Positions 32,315 through 33,168 of a DNA stretch of 33,168 bases are shown one piece after another. The notes beneath the pieces were generated by a model, which was not told the DNA's origin, made no database searches, and saw nothing but the letters and a program-made list of their open reading frames with translations. Origin of the DNA: an uncultured Altererythrobacter sp. (GTDB taxonomy: Bacteria; Pseudomonadota; Alphaproteobacteria; Sphingomonadales; Sphingomonadaceae). The number at the start of each line of letters is the position of its first letter. Within the stretch, counting starts at the first letter, position 1. The DNA lies in contig CAJXJY010000017.1 in the NCBI GenBank assembly GCA_913055875.1, positions 1 through 33,168 on the forward strand, in the 5' to 3' direction. Made by a program: the position numbers and the translations under genes.

Positions 32315-32390
32315 GTCATCCCGGCGAAAGCCGGGATCTTTTTCCGCACGCTCGGCCTGTGTGGCCCGAGATCCCGGATCAAGTCCGGGA
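32315..32390. repeat. pair of REP-like palindromes in the rpsO-pnp spacer
   Basis: First unit: ATCCCGGC (32318-32325), loop GAAA, GCCGGGAT (32330-32337). Second unit: TCCCGGA (32372-32378), loop TCAAG, TCCGGGA (32384-32390). The GTCATCCCGGCGAAAG and GATCCCGGATCAAG wording is that of extragenic palindromes common in sphingomonads. They would form hairpins in the pnp leader and might affect processing. Confidence 0.75.
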
Positions 32391-32404
32391 GGACGGAGAT
32401 GGAC

Positions 32405-32429
32405 AAAGGGCGACCGATGGCCGCCCTTT
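32405..32429 (-). terminator. hairpin after rpsO, possible weak terminator or attenuator
   Basis: AAAGGGCG and CGCCCTTT (32405-32412 and 32422-32429) are perfect complements around a 9-base loop, 10 bp past the rpsO stop. A long T-tract is lacking, so partial read-through into pnp is likely, as in the classical rpsO-pnp operon. Confidence 0.5.
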
Positions 32430-32439
32430 CGAGAAACTC

Positions 32440-32709
32440 TTATTTCCTGAGACCCAGCTTCTGGATCAGCGCGTTGTACCGCTCGACGTCCTTCTTCTTG
32501 AGATAGGCGAGCAGGTTGCGGCGCTTGTTGACCATCTGGAGCAGGCCGCGGCGCGAATGGTTGTCCTTGGCGTGGCCCTTGAAGTGCTCGGTCAGGTTCT
32601 TGATGCGCTCGGTCAGGATCGCGACCTGGACCTCGGGACTGCCCGTGTCGTTTGTGTCGCGGGCATTGTCCTTGATGATCTTCTGCTTGTTTTCGGCAGT
32701 AACCGACAT
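32440..32709 (-). CDS. rpsO: 30S ribosomal protein S15
   Basis: An 89-residue protein of exactly the usual S15 length. Conserved elements are [40 protein letters not shown] and [21 protein letters not shown]15 binds 16S rRNA early in small-subunit assembly. It lies 12 bp after truB and upstream of pnp, the conserved truB-rpsO-pnp order. GAGAG lies upstream of the ATG. Confidence 0.98.
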   Translation of the reverse strand: MSVTAENKQKIIKDNARDTNDTGSPEVQVAILTERIKNLTEHFKGHAKDNHSRRGLLQMVNKRRNLLAYLKKKDVERYNALIQKLGLRK

Positions 32710-32721
32710 GTGACGTCTCTC

Positions 32722-33168
32722 TTACTCTGCGACATCGGGTAGGTTGAAGCCCCGCACGACTTTCGCCGTTCCCCCGCCGAGTTCCATGAGAGCCACCGGC
32801 ACGTCGTGCAGTGTGGCAAGATGGAGCCCGTCGGTATGGGGCAACCCGGAGATGACCCGGCCCTGGCGGACCGCCTGCGCGCTTTCCGGATCGAGTGGGA
32901 GGGCCGGGATGTCGTCCAGCCCCGCCTCGAGCGGCAGGAGGAGGTCTCGAAGTGGCGCGCCCTTGCCGATTTCGTTCAGTTTGTCCAGCGAAATCGCCTG
33001 TTCCTGACGGAACGGGCCAGCCTTGATGCGACGAAGATAGGTAACGTGCCCGACGGTTCCAAGGGCGCGCGCGATATCCCGTGCCAGGGAGCGGATGTAT
33101 GTGCCCTTGGAAACGTGGGCGCGGAGGGTGATGTCGGACAAATCCTCCCCCGTTGGGGGAGGTGGCAG
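32722..33168 (-). CDS. truB: tRNA pseudouridine-55 synthase (C-terminal part, cut by window edge)
   Basis: The C-terminal 148 residues of TruB, which makes pseudouridine 55 in the T loop of tRNAs. AHVSKGTYIRSLARDIARAL is the conserved CSKGTYIRTL-type motif, followed by GTVGHVTYLRRIKAGPF and a small C-terminal domain. The catalytic Asp lies outside the window. The open frame runs to the window end through a palindromic repeat encoding LPPPPTGED just before SDITLRAHVSKG, where TruB normally has an ordinary strand, so a repeat appears to sit inside the coding sequence. The stop is 12 bp before rpsO. Confidence 0.9.
   Translation of the reverse strand: MPPPPTGEDLSDITLRAHVSKGTYIRSLARDIARALGTVGHVTYLRRIKAGPFRQEQAISLDKLNEIGKGAPLRDLLLPLEAGLDDIPALPLDPESAQAVRQGRVISGLPHTDGLHLATLHDVPVALMELGGGTAKVVRGFNLPDVAE
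33144..33162. repeat. short palindromic repeat inside truB
   Basis: CCTCCCCC, loop GTT, GGGGGAGG: a perfect 8-bp stem flanked by AAAT and TGGCAG. I recall such GGGGGAGG/CCTCCCCC palindromes as extragenic repeats in related genomes; here the copy is in frame within truB. Confidence 0.7.

Overview
The window looks like a chromosomal segment of a GC-rich alphaproteobacterium, most likely Sphingomonadales (Sphingomonas/Erythrobacteraceae type). The indicators are a GcrA cell-cycle regulator, an ImuA-ImuB-DnaE2 mutasome behind a GAAC-N7-GAAC LexA box, a Ku/LigD end-joining pair, an RpoH-type CTTG-N17-CCTATAT promoter, and sphingomonad-like extragenic palindromes. This placement is an inference from gene content.

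Layout. 1-1186: a truncated Tat-exported GH29 fucosidase diverges from a GntR/FCD repressor. 1187-1733: no convincing gene. 1734-7241: LexA-controlled imuA, imuB and dnaE2, with an 83-bp imuA/imuB overlap and a 1-base imuB/dnaE2 overlap. 7410-10770: ku-ligD on the opposite strand, so the two break- and lesion-repair operons converge. 10914-17580: a leftward array of a tautomerase-like gene and two paralogous trimeric autotransporter adhesins, diverging from a winged-helix/TPR regulator (17764-19320). 19321-20942: a patchwork of a DUF305 membrane protein whose 3' end runs into an IS5-like transposase scrap, a small hypothetical gene and a frameshifted relic of a second ligD, ending at the 3' end of tRNA-Ser(CGA). 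21152-22741: hspQ with a heat-shock promoter, converging on an ABC-2 permease. 22829-25814: gcrA, then a three-gene signalling operon (MetOD1 protein, HisKA_2 histidine kinase, DUF1993 protein). 26088-29738: leftward SpeE-like, DUF3142 lipoprotein and large exported protein genes. 29896-33168: pnp, rpsO and truB in the classical truB-rpsO-pnp order.

The most unusual feature is a pair of structured intergenic elements, at 21583-21844 and 25820-26062. Each lies between the 3' ends of convergent genes. Each contains a perfect 34-bp hairpin with a 17-nt loop, and the two copies differ at six arm positions that are all compensated in the opposite arm. Each also carries one or two 9-bp hairpins with an invariant GGAG loop and almost freely varying but perfectly paired stems, plus degenerate extra copies of the big arm. 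The base-pairing pattern argues for selection or gene conversion acting on structure. I do not recognise the element as a named family. It could be a structured RNA, a bidirectional terminator, or a MITE/REP-like mobile palindrome.
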